Assembly (NCBI GenBank): GCA_905250115.1 | Contig: CAJNOI010000054.1 | Coordinates: forward strand, 437,277 to 501,276 | Source: Adineta steineri | Taxonomy: Eukaryota > Rotifera > Eurotatoria > Adinetida > Adinetidae | DNA length: 64,000 nucleotides | Direction: 5' to 3' | Shown here: piece after piece, positions 1 to 13,568 of the stretch | Position numbering within the stretch: position 1 is the first letter of the stretch | Layout of the letters: the number at the start of each line of letters is the position of its first letter | Notes under the pieces: generated by a model | Databases searched by the model: none | Told to the model about the DNA's origin: nothing | What the model saw: only the letters and a program-made list of their open reading frames with translations | Translations under genes and position numbers: made by a program

Positions 1-391
1 TCCTTTCTCTTCATCACGTTCGTCTTCACTAAAATCTTTTGATTTTTTATAAAATCAAAAAAAAAGATTACGTTGAATTTAAATTCTATTCTATGTTTTT
101 GAATTTGGAAAAGAATGAAATTCAATGAAAGATATCGAATAAAATCATGAATTTTATTCATTAATCAAATCTAAAATTAATTTTTTATCTTATCTACGGG
201 AAAACCTTGTTTATAGCACTATCTTTTTCTCTTTGTGTTATATTGGAAGAAATAAATGAGAGAAAAAGAGAAAGAGACATATAACTGGAGAGAAAATCTA
301 CAACCAGTGTCATTTTGTTTTCATCGAAGACAAAAAAAGAAGGAGATTATTTTAGTAGTTTACTAATTTATCAAAAACAAAATCTTGTTGA
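1..391. other. 5' flank of the receptor gene
   Basis: AT-rich sequence with no ORF that I can support. A purine-rich GAGAAAAAGAGAAAGAGA-type stretch lies around 258-275. It probably holds the promoter and 5' UTR of the receptor gene that starts at 392, but I see no clear TATA box. Confidence 0.4.
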
Positions 392-3300
392 ATGATGTGG
401 AATATGTACGTATTTGTCATTATTCTTCTGTTCATTCTCAACAATGAAACAACAGGTAAATACTTTTATTTATCACATACTGAACTTCAGCTGTTGTACA
501 AAATGACATTATTGGTTAGAGTCTTAGTTGAAAAAAAGGGAGTGAAATAATAGATTATAGAATTTGACAGGAATTCTTGTCATATACTCAGAAGTGATGG
601 TATCGATCTCTTGTAGCGGCTATGCGAAACTTTTTTGTGGTTAGAAGAATGAGTGTAGTTTAAGTTTAAAAGTATAAGTTGGAATACTGATTGATGGTAT
701 TGTAGATATCTGAGTTTGTATTGATTCATAGTTTCAAAAGGATTGAAAACTTGAACCTTACTGAAATCTTCTCTTGATATCAGATTTGTTTGTTGATATT
801 GAGATGAGAATGAGACACAAGAGACAGGGAAGAAATCTATTTCATCATATCGAATTATAACATATGCAAAAAAAGGATGGATTGAGTTTTTCAGATGAAA
901 TCAAAATGAAAAAAAGAAAAGATGAACAGGTTGATGTAAATGAAAACAAAGTTTTGTGAGATTATTTGACTATTTTCATTTAAGATAAGATGTAAATCCA
1001 TTATATGAAAAATACTATAACTGATAAAATCATTGTGTCGTGTTTGACGTCCTCAAAGAGTTTTATGGATAAAAATAGAACTGAGGTATCAAGTCAGCTG
1101 ATCATCTACTTCTATATATATATTGTTTAGTGTTATAGAAAATAAAAAGGATTTAAAACTTTTGAGCTACACAAAAGAAAAAAATCTTGTTTTGGAACAT
1201 ATGACATTATCTTGTAGAAATGAATTTGATTGATCAATGAAATGATAAATATTTTTCATCAAAACTTTCGATACAGGATTACTTGTGAGAAAGTATTAAC
1301 CTTTATGCTGTAGAAATAAATACATCTGCTAGAATGAAAGAAAGAGCACAAATCATATGATAATGTAGAACTACTTTGCAAGTGCAAATTCATGACTGAC
1401 ACTGCCACTTTTATCACTAGACTATCATAAAAGAATATTGTTTAGTAAGATAACATTTGAAGCAGAGGCTAAATCCATAGAAGTTATTATCATGTTTAAA
1501 AGAAATCGATGATTATCGATAAGAAAAAAAAAGAATATTTTTATTTGATTTTTATCTCAAAATATTTTTCTTAAATAATTCCTTCGAGTGACTATTTAAT
1601 TTAAGATTAGCAAGAGAATTATCTCCTTCCTTTCACGTATTAGATTGAATTAAAATGATTTAACATTAAAATATTCAGAATGTTTTTCATATAAAAATGA
1701 GGGTTGATTTTGAAACTGGAAGGCATTTTATTTAAATATCAATCAATTTCAATAAAGTCATTTTCATTCTCAACAATTTCTTTTTTCCTCCTACAAATTC
1801 ATTTTCGCTGAACAAATAAAAAAATTTAGTTGATTAGTTTTTTATCATCAGTGCTAATCATATCTTTTTAAGGATCAAACATAATTATTTTTCTTTTACA
1901 ATAAAACAAATCAATAAATAAAGTGAATCTTCTTCGATGAATTCAGCCCTCTCTTAGTTTATATTTACAAATCATCCGAGAAAATACAACAACAATCATA
2001 GAAATCCTTTCAAAATTGATCTCAATAACTTTTTTCAAGAAAAAACATAAATAGACAATATCATTTTGTTTCCAATTCTTCTCTACTATTCTTTCTATTT
2101 TTCTTGTTTTTAGCTCTTTCATTCAATCAACCAAAGTTTTCTTCAACACCTATTTGGGATTCAAATGGAATTACTTTTGCTAATCGATCCATTGTTGGTC
2201 AATATCCTATGGCCATTTTTGTGAGCACAAACAACACAATCTATGTTGCTAATCGAGAAAATAACACAATTGTAATATGGCACGAAGACAGTGTCAGTCC
2301 AAAAAAGATCATTCCCGGTAATTTTACAAGATCCTATTGTCTCTTCGTGACATCAAATGGTGATATTTATATTGATGATGGTGAAAGGAATGGTCGAGTG
2401 CAGAAATGGATAGCAGAAGCAAGTACCTTTATTACGGTGATGAATGTCAGTTCACGATGTACTAGTTTGTTTGTTGATATCAATGATACTCTTTACTGTT
2501 CAATGAACGATCATCATCAAGTAGTGAAAAGATCATTAAATGATGCTGTGATGAATGCAAATCGTATTGCTGCTGGAACAGGTATGAAAGGACCACACTC
2601 GGATCATCTCAGTGGTCCTCTTGGAATCTTTATCGATGTGAATTTCGATTTATATGTGGCAGATTCTTTCAATGATCGAGTTCAGTTATTCCACTCAGGA
2701 GAATTAAATGGTACTACAGTGGCTGGAAGCTTAACGTTCCCTCGAACAATTACACTTCTTTTACCAAGTGCAATTGTATTAGATGCTGAAAAATACTTAT
2801 TCATTGTGGATGAAGGCAGTAGTCGCATTTTTCGTTCAGGCTTGGATGGTTTTCGATGTTTAGTTGGATGTTATGCAGTAAGTTCAAAATCCAATCAATT
2901 GAATAATCCAGTTGGTTTGAGTTTCGATCATTCTGGAAACATGTTTGTTACTGATCGAGGAAATGATCGAATTCAAAAATTTAAGTATTTAAAAAAATCT
3001 TGTGGTAAGTCGGAGTATAACCGAACAAGATGATGAGATGTGAATGTTGTAATAATGAAAAGCTGTATAGTTTTTGTTAGGAGAAACTGAGATTGGAAAC
3101 AAAAGAAAATACTGTACATGAAACTTCTTTCATCGAAAAACGATAAAGTTATGTAAATGAAATAATTAATTAATTTAAGAATATTAATATAAAACTAGCA
3201 AATTTATTTTAAATATGAAATTTCAATTGATCATAGATATTCTTCTTTCAAAAATTCTCACTCTCAAGATGTGAGGATAACAATTTGATCAGAAAAATCA

Positions 3301-6300
3301 TTAGAGATTTTGGTTGTTATTCAAAGAATAAAACAGAATTTGTTAGATGTTACGTAGAAACTATTTAATCAACGTGAACAATATTCCGTTTTATTTGATT
3401 GGTTGCGAAAAAAATTCTCAATTAAATCTAACCATTTAGAAATTTTTCTTTCTCTCTTCACTGGCCAGATTTTGTTTCGAGTGTTCAAGTTCTGTGTAAA
3501 AGCCAAGCATTGTGTTGTGCATGTCGATCAAACAATTTCATTAGATTCTCTTTGACACTGTTCAATACGCACAATATTTTTCTCCGTTCAAATTGTCGGA
3601 AAACAAATAATACTACAGAAAAAATTCAATTCATTGCAAATGCATTATGATAGAGAGACAGTTTCTCGTTTTAAACACAACTAATCAGTTCAATAGGTTA
3701 GAAACGCATATTTAAAGTCAATAGAAATTTCTATTCAAAAAACACTTGCATCTTTGTGTTCTTACAATAAACTTCAGTCGATTTTATTGTTCATTTAGTC
3801 ATTGCTCCCTATGTTTTCCAAAAAACTTATTCATCATCATTGACTGACAACAATCAAATGTATCACCGAGATTGTAAGAAGGAATTTTTTTATTATGAAT
3901 CGATTCAAGTGAAGGTAATCGAAAGTGGTTACTACACTTTTCATTGCAGTGGTGACATCGATGGGTATGGATCTATTTACGAAAACAAATTTAATCCACT
4001 TGATCCATTGGAGAACTTGCTCGATAAAGAGTATGGCTACGGTTCCAATATTCATTTTAAATTGGATATTCATCTTATTGTTGACACAATATATGTACTG
4101 GTCATAGCAACATATGAACCAAAAGAAACTGGAGAATTTTCGATTGTTGTGTTTGGTGAAAACAAAGTTATTCTCGATCGTTTTAGTAAGTATATAGAGA
4201 TTTGTGTTATATATTAAATATTTCATACAAAATATATAATATATGTTCTAAATTCAAATTCATCCCACCTTTTATTCTGTACCTGGAGAATGTACTGAAC
4301 TTATAGTATCTGATAAGAAAGCATTTTTAGCAGGATATTTGTTCGTATATTTTGCTAACATCATCTTAGTAAATGGATACGGTTCAGTTTCCACAAACAC
4401 TAAATAAAGAATGTTCTATGAAGAATAGATGGTAAGATGTTTGAAAACACTTGATAGCCAAATGCTGAAAACTCAAAGAGTATCTTGTTGTAGCTCAGTA
4501 GTTTTAGATTTGTGCGGCAAACTGTTTTAGAATACTAACTTGGAGAATGTCGGTTTGGGAAATTTATTAATCTCTATTTATAAAATTGAATCTTCATAGA
4601 AAATCTCAAAGATTTCACTGTTGTCGATTTCAAATAATAATTTTATGAACGAATCATCGTCCACCTATTTCTGTTTTTTTATTAGTAAATAAATATTTTC
4701 TAAATGGAATGTGGAAGACACAAATTTGTAATAGTATCGGAATTCTACGAATTGTTTCACTTGTTTTTTTTTAACAGGTACTCCAGTAAATATTCAATTG
4801 ATATATTCATCAAAATTAACTCATGATAGCCCAACATATTATCGAGATTGTCAAGTACCACAATGTCATTATGAAACTTTACAAATTCATGTTAATACAG
4901 CGGGTTTGTATATCCTTTGGAGTGAAAGTAATATTAATCCATATGCATATATCTATAAAAATGATTTTAATCCTCTAAAACCATCTGAAAACTTACTTCT
5001 GTCACATGACGGCACATGTAATGATGGTCAATTCAAATTAATTATCGATCTTGAGATCAACACTCGATACGTATTAGTCGTAACAACACACTATTCTAAA
5101 ATAATTGGGAACTTTTCTGTTTATATCTCTGGACCAAACAATGTCAGTCTTAGTCCTTTCAGTAAGTATTTATATGATTCATTCGATAACAAATATGTAA
5201 TGGCATGAAACACGTGAAAAGAAGATTTCTTGTACTTTTTCTGATTAGCCAATAATTGTTGTTCTAGGCTTTGAAAAAAGATCTATCGAGTTATTGAACT
5301 AAATGGTTTCCGGAATCTTTGAATCGGTTAATTTGTTAGAAAAAAAACATCAGTTTAGCATGAGTAGTAAATAGGTGTTCCATATTTTGACTGTTGCTGG
5401 TTACACTCTTCCAAATCTTTATGGATATGGAATTTTCGAAGACTCGGAATCTTGCAAAAGTAAAAGTTTCTTCCATAATTTTTCTATTTGTAGAAATCCT
5501 TTACACCAACGGAATTGGTTTGACTCTCGATGATATTTTACGCAATGAACTTCAACCACACACAGTGTTGAATAATCAATCATTTTCGATCAAACTAAGT
5601 GCGGGCTTAACAATAATTATGTTTGTCGCAGGATTGATCAATAGCATTCTTTCTTTTATTACATTTCAACATAAAGATTCTCAGCAAGTCGGATGCGGAA
5701 TGTATTTATTAACATCATCGATTACTTCTCTTTTGACAACTAGTATGTTCGTAATCAAATTCTGGTTTGTTGTTCTTACTCATATCAATGTGTCCACTAG
5801 TCTCTCTGTTCTTCGTGGAGGGTGTGCTTCTATTGAACCGATTCTAAAACTTTTTCTCTACTTGGATGGTTGGCTTAATGCTTGTGTAGCAGTTGAACGA
5901 GCACTACTTATTTTTAACGGAGTAAACTTTGATAAAAGAAAGAGCAAATCTATTGCTCGACGAACAATTCTTATCTTACCGTTCTGCATTTTTGGTACAC
6001 TTATTCACGAGCTCGTATTTCGCAGATTATTCGAATATGAAACAGCACCAGATACGAGTAAGAATAATGACGACACAATCGAGCGATATGTGTCATGTAT
6101 CACTCATTATTCTTCTGCTGTTCAAGATTACAATACAGTCATTCTTTTTTTTCATCTTATGGGTCCATTTATTATCAATCTTTTCTCTGCATTGTTCATT
6201 ATCTTTGGAGGTGCTCAACAACGATCGGTGGCACAAACTAACAAAAGTTTTAAGGAACATGTTAAAGAGCAATTCAGTGAACATAAACAATTAATCATTA

Positions 6301-6521
6301 GTCCAATAGTTTTACTCGTTTTATCAATACCTCGTCTTATCATTTCATTACTCCCTGGTTGTGCGAAAACATCTGAGAACTTGTGGTTGTATCTTGGAGC
6401 ATATTTCATTTCATTTACTCCTTCGATGCTAATCTTTCTTATCTTTGTCTTTCCTTCGGAATTGTATATGAAAGCATTTAAACAATCGTTCAATCGTATT
6501 CGACGGCGTGCTTCTCCTTAA
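392..6521 (+). CDS. Modular receptor: signal peptide, NHL propeller, two beta modules, 7TM
   Basis: Predicted exons are 392-455, 2114-3004, 3799-4185, 4778-5161 and 5494-6521, giving 917 aa. Exon 1 encodes a signal peptide (MMWNMYVFVIILLFIL). Exon 2 (about residues 22-318) has NHL-type repeats such as GPLGIFIDVNFDLYVADSFN and PVGLSFDHSGNMFVTDRGND, expected to form a beta-propeller. Exons 3 and 4 are paralogous modules of about 128 aa with YYRDC, NPL.P.ENLL and TRYVLVVTT signatures. Exon 5 holds seven hydrophobic segments; a VERAL sequence at the end of TM3 replaces DRY, and a Cys lies just before TM3. All four introns are phase 1, so every module exon is symmetric. The donors at 3005, 4186 and 5162 are GTAAGT. 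AATAAA occurs at 6556. An orphan surface receptor is likely; ligand and G protein are unknown. The exon 4/5 acceptor at 5492-5493 is the least certain junction. The introns (332-1658 bp) are far longer than elsewhere in the window. Confidence 0.82.
3799..4185 (+). other. Beta-sandwich-like module A of the receptor (one exon)
   Basis: This 129-codon, phase 1-1 exon encodes a module with conserved positions Y.RDC...YYESIQVKV, GYYTF, DIDGYGSIY, FNPLDPLENLL and TIYVLVIATYEP. Alternating hydrophobic residues suggest a beta-sandwich. It is clearly homologous to the next exon and resembles a repeat module that I recall as common in bdelloid surface proteins (recollection, not searched). Confidence 0.7.
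4778..5161 (+). other. Beta-sandwich-like module B of the receptor (one exon)
   Basis: This is the second copy of the module, 128 codons and also bounded by phase-1 introns. It shares YYRDC, the YETLQ/YESIQ strand, FNPL.P.ENLL, TRYVLVVTT and a G.FSV..SG ending with module A. It carries an extra Cys pair (CQVPQC) near the start. The DNA is strongly diverged from module A, so the duplication is old. Confidence 0.7.
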
Positions 6522-8631
6522 TCAGTCCATTCAGTTTCAATGAAATGACTATTATAATAAATACAAAAGACATTATTTATTTATTTGCTTCTCGTGATAA
6601 ATTAATCAATGTACTGTTACATTTGAAAATTATCTTTGGAAAGAGATACTTAACATTCACTTATATCTCGCTGTGGATGATCCTCAATTGAAAAAACAAC
6701 ATGTTGAAGGACAATGAATGGTGCAAACACAGCAAACGATGGTTATAGAGATAGAGACTCATGAAGAAATTTTGTGCAATAATTGATGTGTCTGTCAGAC
6801 TAAGTTTTAAAGAGTAAAAGAAATTATGTCAACTTTATACAAACTACATTGTTTGCAACATTGTTCATATTGCTTCTTGTCCGTCTGTCTGTTGTGCACT
6901 TTTCATATTGTTTTATTCTCTAAAATAAAATCGAGGAGAAGTGCTCAAATATGCAAAAAGAAAGAATTGGGTGTATATTCTACAGAACTTCACATGAGTC
7001 TATCAAACTGATACTGAAGGAATGTTTTGATCTTATAAAAGATTTCATCCGGTGGCATAATATATCTGCATAAAAAAGTTTATCAAACCATCTTGACAGT
7101 ATCGGTGAGGGTGAGGATGTTTTATTTACTCCCTCACACAGCATTATTACCTTCGCAGCTTGTGCTTTTTCCTGATTGGCTTCAACTGACAAATGTTCCG
7201 AATCAGTCATTGTAAGGCGAGATGTTTAAACGCTATATAATCCTTTCTTTTAGAAGAGAGAATAACAAAAAAAGTTAATTATTGACATCAAATGTTATGT
7301 CACTATAAAAAAGCGGTGTAATTAGGTTAAATGTGAATTTGAATGTCAAGTTTTGCTTTAGTTAGCTACACACTCAACAATTGTTCGCATTTGTTGGATA
7401 AATACACCAGTGTTGATTGACAAGTAGATCGAGGAGTTCTAACGGATAAAATCCTATGACATTCAATATTTTATTTCTATTTTTAGGAGATTCTCTGAAA
7501 CATTTTGGTACATTCAAAGCAAAAAATAATTCGATTCTTCATCATCTATAATGCTACATTAATAGGACTATGTATATAAAGAATTCTACTTTGCAATTTG
7601 TTTATTAATGATATTAACAATATAGATTGTGTCACTTCTTGTTGGTAATCTATCAAATCACTATTTGATCAAATATGATATATCTGTTTATGTGCCTGTT
7701 CATATAGTTAACATCTGTCAAATATAACATTTGAACTTTATCGATAAAAAAAAAGTTAGGGTTTGATAGACCATTACAATTTTCTCCATTGGTAGAACAA
7801 AGAGAAATACTATAGACGAAAAAAGTTTCAATAATTATTAAATTTATTTGACAGCTTACAAAAATCCTTCGTACTATTAAACAATTTGATAAAAAAAGAA
7901 AGTATGTCTAATGCACAATTAGAAATAGTTCGATATTTATATGCAATTGAATTGTATTAGTCATTCAAAGAAAACTAAAAATATTAATATTTTCAATAGT
8001 TATTATAAAAGAATAAATTAATGAATAGTATTCTCTTGTTTCATGTTATATTTTCTCTAGTATCTATGCTCATTGTTGTAAATTAAATCTATTTACTACA
8101 GATGTCGTTACTATATAAATAGATTTTAATTATAGAACTAATTTTTTTATCTGAAATAAAAGAATTTTCGAAAAATAGAATAATTTTCTATTTTTATCTT
8201 GTTATCATTCTTATTCTTTTCCTTGTGTGTAAACGTTACTTAGCAATCAATCTTACAAAGAAGTTCTCTATGGAATAAAATAAGTATATTGATCAAAATA
8301 ATTTACATAAACATAGATATATTTAAAGGTGTGAAAATATCAATTATCCATTTAAATTTGACATACATTTTACATTAAAATTCTTGTTTAAGAAGGATTT
8401 GTACACAAACATAAACTATTCATCAAAAAAAGTATTTCAATCGATATTTTGCATGTAAATCTAACTTTGAACGACAATACCATAAATTAATCAATAAAAT
8501 GATTCATGATCGATCTATTCTTTTGTCTAAATTAATTCATAGATTGTTATAGAATTTTTCTTTCCTCTAGTAAATGTTATATTTTATGACAATCTTCTTC
8601 TTATCGATTTATTCTAGTATTTTTATTTCTC
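6522..8631. other. Intergenic, AT-rich
   Basis: It begins with the 3' UTR of the receptor (AATAAA at 6556). A 76-codon frame on the minus strand (6980-7210) has a fairly protein-like composition, but I see no splice context or homology. Otherwise I see only AT-rich sequence with short homopolymer runs. Confidence 0.4.
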
Positions 8632-11548
8632 ATGGCAAGCCTTACTCGACATAAACGACGACCAAAATTAGTTACACCAGCTAATTCATCATTTTCAAAT
8701 TGTGTACAAGATAATTTATTTATTCAATCATTACGAGGACCACTTGATAATTTCAAACCTATTGTTTATTTGGATGAACATGGTCGAAAACATGGTCGTG
8801 TCAGTGATCATTTATTACAACGAGAAATAGAAACTGATCGTGAAAAATTAAAAAAACAACTGAAACCAAAAGTGCCTATATCATCGACTTTATATGGTAT
8901 ACGTAATCCAAATATTGTTGCTTTAGTTAAAGATGTATCTCTTGATAATAAAAATGAAGATGAAGATGACTTTGAAAATGAATTAGTAGCTAATGATGAA
9001 ATTAAAATGATTGAATATAAAAAACCTTCGAATATTAAGACGCCAGAAATGAAGAAAAGACAAGCGTCATCAACTAGTGGAAAACAATCAGTTAGATTTA
9101 ATAGTACACCATCGGTTAATATGTCACGATTAATTGATGGTCATATAACTGGATTAAACGATGATGATGATAGCATTGATGGAGATGTTGATGATGAGGA
9201 AGATCTCGAATCAAGCAAACCTGTGGTATGTCTTAGAAAAAATCATCTTCTCAAGATTTTTTTTTCTTTTATTTCAAGAGTAAACCAGATACAGATTCCC
9301 GTGAGCATACTGGTAAATCAGAACTGAGCTCATCCGATATGACTTCAACACTTCAAGATAATCATGAGAATAGATCAAATAATTTATCTCGTGAATCACA
9401 AAGAATACATAAACCACCAGCTGTCGAAGATTTAAATGATACACAAGAACAAAGAAAACCAGTGCATGAATTATCTGCATCTGATACTACTCATCGACAA
9501 AGTAAATCACCAAATTCAAGTGAAAACAAAGATGAACGTATTAAATCTTCATCATCTCGTCCGAAAACTGGTCGTTCATCACGATCTCGTACTAATACTG
9601 AAGAAGCAAAATCATCTCGTGCATCATCATCTGCATCATCATCTTCTGTCAATACATCAGCTTTATTACGTAGCGATGATAATGATTCACAACATTTATC
9701 CGATGAAGAATCAAATAATCAAGAAGAAAAACAAATACATATTGAAACACCAGTTAAATCTGAACATTCTGCTTCACCTGCTAATGATGTCATCAATATT
9801 ATCGAAGAAGAACATTTATCACCTCTACCAATTCATACTATAGAAATAAAACCTACGAAAGGTGAATATGATTCCAGTCGTGTTATGCAACTTAAAGAAT
9901 CATTTCAACCAATTATTACTGAAGCTGCTTCCTATGGACATCTCGATGTTGTTCGACAATTAATTAAGGTTTATCTTTTTTTTTCTATCAATAATTTATT
10001 TAATTCGTATTTATAGAATGGTCAAAGTGTACATACACAAAATATATTGGAACGTACACCATTACATGAAGCATGTGCTAGTGGTAATGATCAACTTGTA
10101 TCTGAACTTCTTAATAAAGGAGCATTGATCGATCAACAAGATTCTCAAGGTCTAACACCATTTCATGTCGCTGCTAGTCATGGTTCTACTAAATGTGTTG
10201 AAATACTTTCGAAAAGAGGTAAAAGAAAGAATACATGGAATTATTTTCAATTTTTCTTGTATTTATTCATAGGATGTGATATTAATGTACAAGATAGTTT
10301 TGGTCGAACAGCTGCTCATTATAGTGCAATGCACGATCATGTCGATACTCTAGAGTATCTTATTAATGTAAATCATATTAATTTATCTATAACTACTAAA
10401 CAATCAAAATTTCCAATTCATTATGCTGCAAAAAACGGTGCAAAAAATGTATTAAATTACTTCATTCAATCAAATGTAATGATTTACATAACGGATATAA
10501 ATGGAAATACTATTGCACATGAAGCATGTGAATATAATCAACTTGATTGTATTAAATTAATATGGAAAAAGAAACGGAGTTTATTAAAATATAAAAATAA
10601 TTTAGGACGAACACCTATGCATATGGTTTGATATTAAAATCTGTATATTTTATGATCTTTGTTTTTATTATAGGCAGCTTTATTTGGATCAGCCGATGTA
10701 TTACATTGGTTACTTGAATTAAAGATAATCGATATAGATCAACCCGATAGTAAGTTTATTTTACTAATGACGAAATTTCAAGGTTTATAATATGTTTAAT
10801 CAAATTTGTTAAGTGCTAGTTTAATCAATATATTGCATTGACAGTTAATGAAAATTGACATGGTTGAAAGGATATATAATGCGTCGGGAATTTCATTAGA
10901 CAAAAGAACTTTCTAAATTCTCGTTTGCTTGTTTGACAATGTTTATACGAAATCAAATTTCTGAATATATTATTCTCATAAAATAACACTAGTTTTTCAG
11001 CATCTATTTCCATATATTTGTGATGAATAAAAATAATTTATTCAATGACATCTGTGTGTTTTTTAATAACTATAGATGATGGTTACACTATGGCTCATCT
11101 AGCAGCCAGTCGAGGACAAGGTGAATGTTTTTTTTGCTTGGTGATGCATGATGCTCAACTTGATTTATATACATTTGATAGACAAGAATCAGTTATAGAT
11201 GTAGCTAGACGTAGTGGTAAAGGTGGTCGTATTGAACAAGCTCGTAAGTTTGATATAATTTAAAACATAAATATTAGTAGATATGATTTTCAATAGGTTC
11301 CGGTACTCTTCATTGTCCTTCCTGTGATAGAAAAGCAGTAAAAGATAAATATGATCAAGCTCATGCACGTAATGCTGTTGAACAACTTATTCATACACAA
11401 ATACAACATGGATATAATTTAAGCATACCTACGAACCGTTCTTCTATTACGACAAAGTTTGTATTAAAATCACATTTATCTAAAAAAATGTTATTGCTCT
11501 TTTTCTCTCTTATTTTTAAACAGTCAACGAAATCATTCGACACGTTAA
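8632..11548 (+). CDS. Ankyrin-repeat protein with long disordered N-terminus
   Basis: Exons are 8632-9225, 9279-9968, 10017-10218, 10273-10625, 10674-10749, 11076-11243, 11297-11456 and 11524-11548, giving 755 aa. Residues 1-400 are hydrophilic and rich in Ser, Lys and Asp/Glu, with short acidic runs (DDDDSIDGDVDDEEDLE). From about residue 405 come ankyrin repeats: ERTPLHEACASGNDQLV, GLTPFHVAASHGSTKCVEIL, GRTAAHYSAMHDHVDTLEYL, GNTIAHEACEYNQLDCIKL, GRTPMHMAALFGSADVLHWL and GYTMAHLAASRGQGECF. A short tail with HCPSCDRKAVKDKYDQAHAR follows. It is a probable cytoplasmic or nuclear scaffold; the partner cannot be told. Intron 3 (54 bp) is in frame, so its retention would not break the frame. The last intron is less certain: reading through would end a few residues later at a nearby stop. 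Confidence 0.8.
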
Positions 11549-12028
11549 TATAAAGGACATTTTCTTACTCATATACCTCTCACTTTCTATTTTTTCTCTC
11601 TCATGATTTACCACTAACATATGACAACCATACCGTACGATGTGCTTTTTTTCCTCTTTTTCCTGTCTTCATTTTTTTTACTATATGATGACACTTACCG
11701 AATAAGCATCGTTCCTCGACAAAAGAAAAAAGATAAATGATGCAGAACATATTCTATTGAATAATTATTAACGTAATCTTATTTCTATATTCCTGTCTAT
11801 AATTTAATTTTTTTACTTATTTGTATAACATTGTGCCTTTTGAATTTTGTATTTTTATATATACACAGTGATCTTATCATGTCATATAAAGTAAAATCTC
11901 GCAAAAAAAAGAAATAATAGGACTATGAATATAATATAAACTAATTTATATATATTGCTTATATCCGGTGTTTGTAGATTTGAACTGATAAGCTTTTTTT
12001 ACTAACATTTGCTGGGAGTGTTTTAATT
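11549..12028. other. Intergenic between ankyrin gene and SLC35E3
   Basis: 480 bp of AT-rich, T-tract-rich sequence. It should hold the ankyrin 3' UTR and the SLC35E3 promoter. I see no further gene. Confidence 0.4.
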
Positions 12029-13353
12029 ATGGCAGAAAAAAATGATGCATCATTCGTATGTATTTAACAATAGTTTTTACATATATAATATGTCAATATA
12101 TTTTCTATATTTTGTTTTCTTCTTCTCAGGTTAATGTTGAACCATCGCCATCTTATTCATCAAATAAGCGTCCACCATCAACCGTGTTTCAAGAACAAGT
12201 TCGTGTTGTATTAGGTTGTGGTGCAAATATTATATCATCCATTGGTATTATATTTCTTAATAAATATATTTTTACACATTGTCAAATAAAGACAATGACA
12301 TTAACAGCTATACAAATGGCATTTACATCATTAGGTTTACTGATATGTTTAAGAATGAATACATTTACTCGTAAAACTGTACCAATCATTAAAGTTTTAC
12401 CATTAGCTATAGCATTTTGTGCATTTGTTGTTTTTACAAATTTATCATTAGAATATAATACAGTAGGTACATATCAATTATTTAAAGTATTAACAACACC
12501 TGTTGTTGCACTTATATCATGGCAATATTATAAAACAAAATATTCGAGAATGGTGATAGCAACATTAATACCAGTTGTTATTGGTGTATGTACACATTCG
12601 GTTAATGATATTAAATTAACACTCTTTGGTACAATAATAGCCTCAATTGGTGTATTAGCAGCATCACTTTATCAAGTTTGGGTTGGTGAACGTTCAAAAG
12701 AATTAGATATGAGCCCACAACAATTACTTTTTTATCAAGCACCATTATCAGCTGTTTTACTTGTACCACTTATTCTTTATATGGAAAGTTTACCATCGTA
12801 TAAAACAAGTAAAGAACAACAAACAGCATTTATGGCGGTTGTTGCGTCAGGCATTGTAGCATTTGCTGTTAATCTATCAGTTTATTGGGTTATCAAAAAT
12901 ACGTAAGTGATAGAAGAAAAGACTTTAATATATAAGATCTAATATTACGATGCGCGAAAAAAAAGTTTCGATTTCGTTTCATAAGAAGCTTGAAAATCAT
13001 ACCAATGTTTTTCAGTACGATATAATCATCGAATTCATTCAGCGTTTTATGATAATATATCTAGGCTTAGATTTTAAAACTCTGATAATGATTTCATTAA
13101 TCTGTTTATCATATGAAAACTGTATTTATAATTTAGATCGGTATTAACATATAATATGATTGGACATATGAAAACAGTTTCGATTCTTGTTGGTGGTTTT
13201 ATGCTGTTTCAAGATAATCTTAATTTTAAACAATTTCTTGGTATTTTATTAACATTATTCGGTTTATTTGCATATACATTTGTTAAAATGGGTGAACAAA
13301 ATCAATTACCATGTAAACGTTGGAATGTAAATCCAACAGGAAGTATTGTTTGA
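12029..13353 (+). CDS. SLC35E3: Nucleotide-sugar/TPT-type transporter, SLC35E3-like
   Basis: Exons are 12029-12055, 12130-12902 and 13137-13353, giving 338 aa. The protein is a ten-helix drug/metabolite transporter of the triose-phosphate translocator branch, expected in the Golgi or ER membrane. The body matches my knowledge of SLC35E3: NIISSIGIIFLNKYIF at TM1, the LTAIQMAFTSLGL segment, VGTYQLFKVLTTPVVALISW and QVWVGERSKELDMSPQQLL. The last exon carries SVLTYNMIGHMKTVSILVGG and a LGILLTLFGLFAYT helix. The short first exon (MAEKNDASF) precedes a 74-bp intron; the second intron is long (234 bp). The substrate is not established for this family member. AATAAA occurs at 13363. The gene is tail-to-tail with NOP56, with about 215 bp between the stops. 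Confidence 0.9.
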
Positions 13354-13568
13354 ACAAGTAGCAATAAATATTTTTCTTATTTTAATTGTTAATTTCAAAT
13401 AAAAGAAACACTATTATTTAAATGAATAAATCTATTCTTAAGCATTCTTGATTACGTAGTAAGTTCAATGAGAATTATTTTATTTTGAATTTATAACAAA
13501 ACAAACGACACGAGTAACAAAAAAAATTGAATTCATTCAAATAAACAACAATACATTTGAGAAAATTT

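Noticed and set aside
3837..4226. 129-codon minus-strand frame opposite receptor module A
   Set aside because: The plus strand encodes a conserved module with matching phase-1 splice sites. The minus frame is its shadow.
6980..7210. 76-codon minus-strand frame with protein-like composition
   Set aside because: No splice partners, no homology that I recognise, and overlap with random frames on the other strand.
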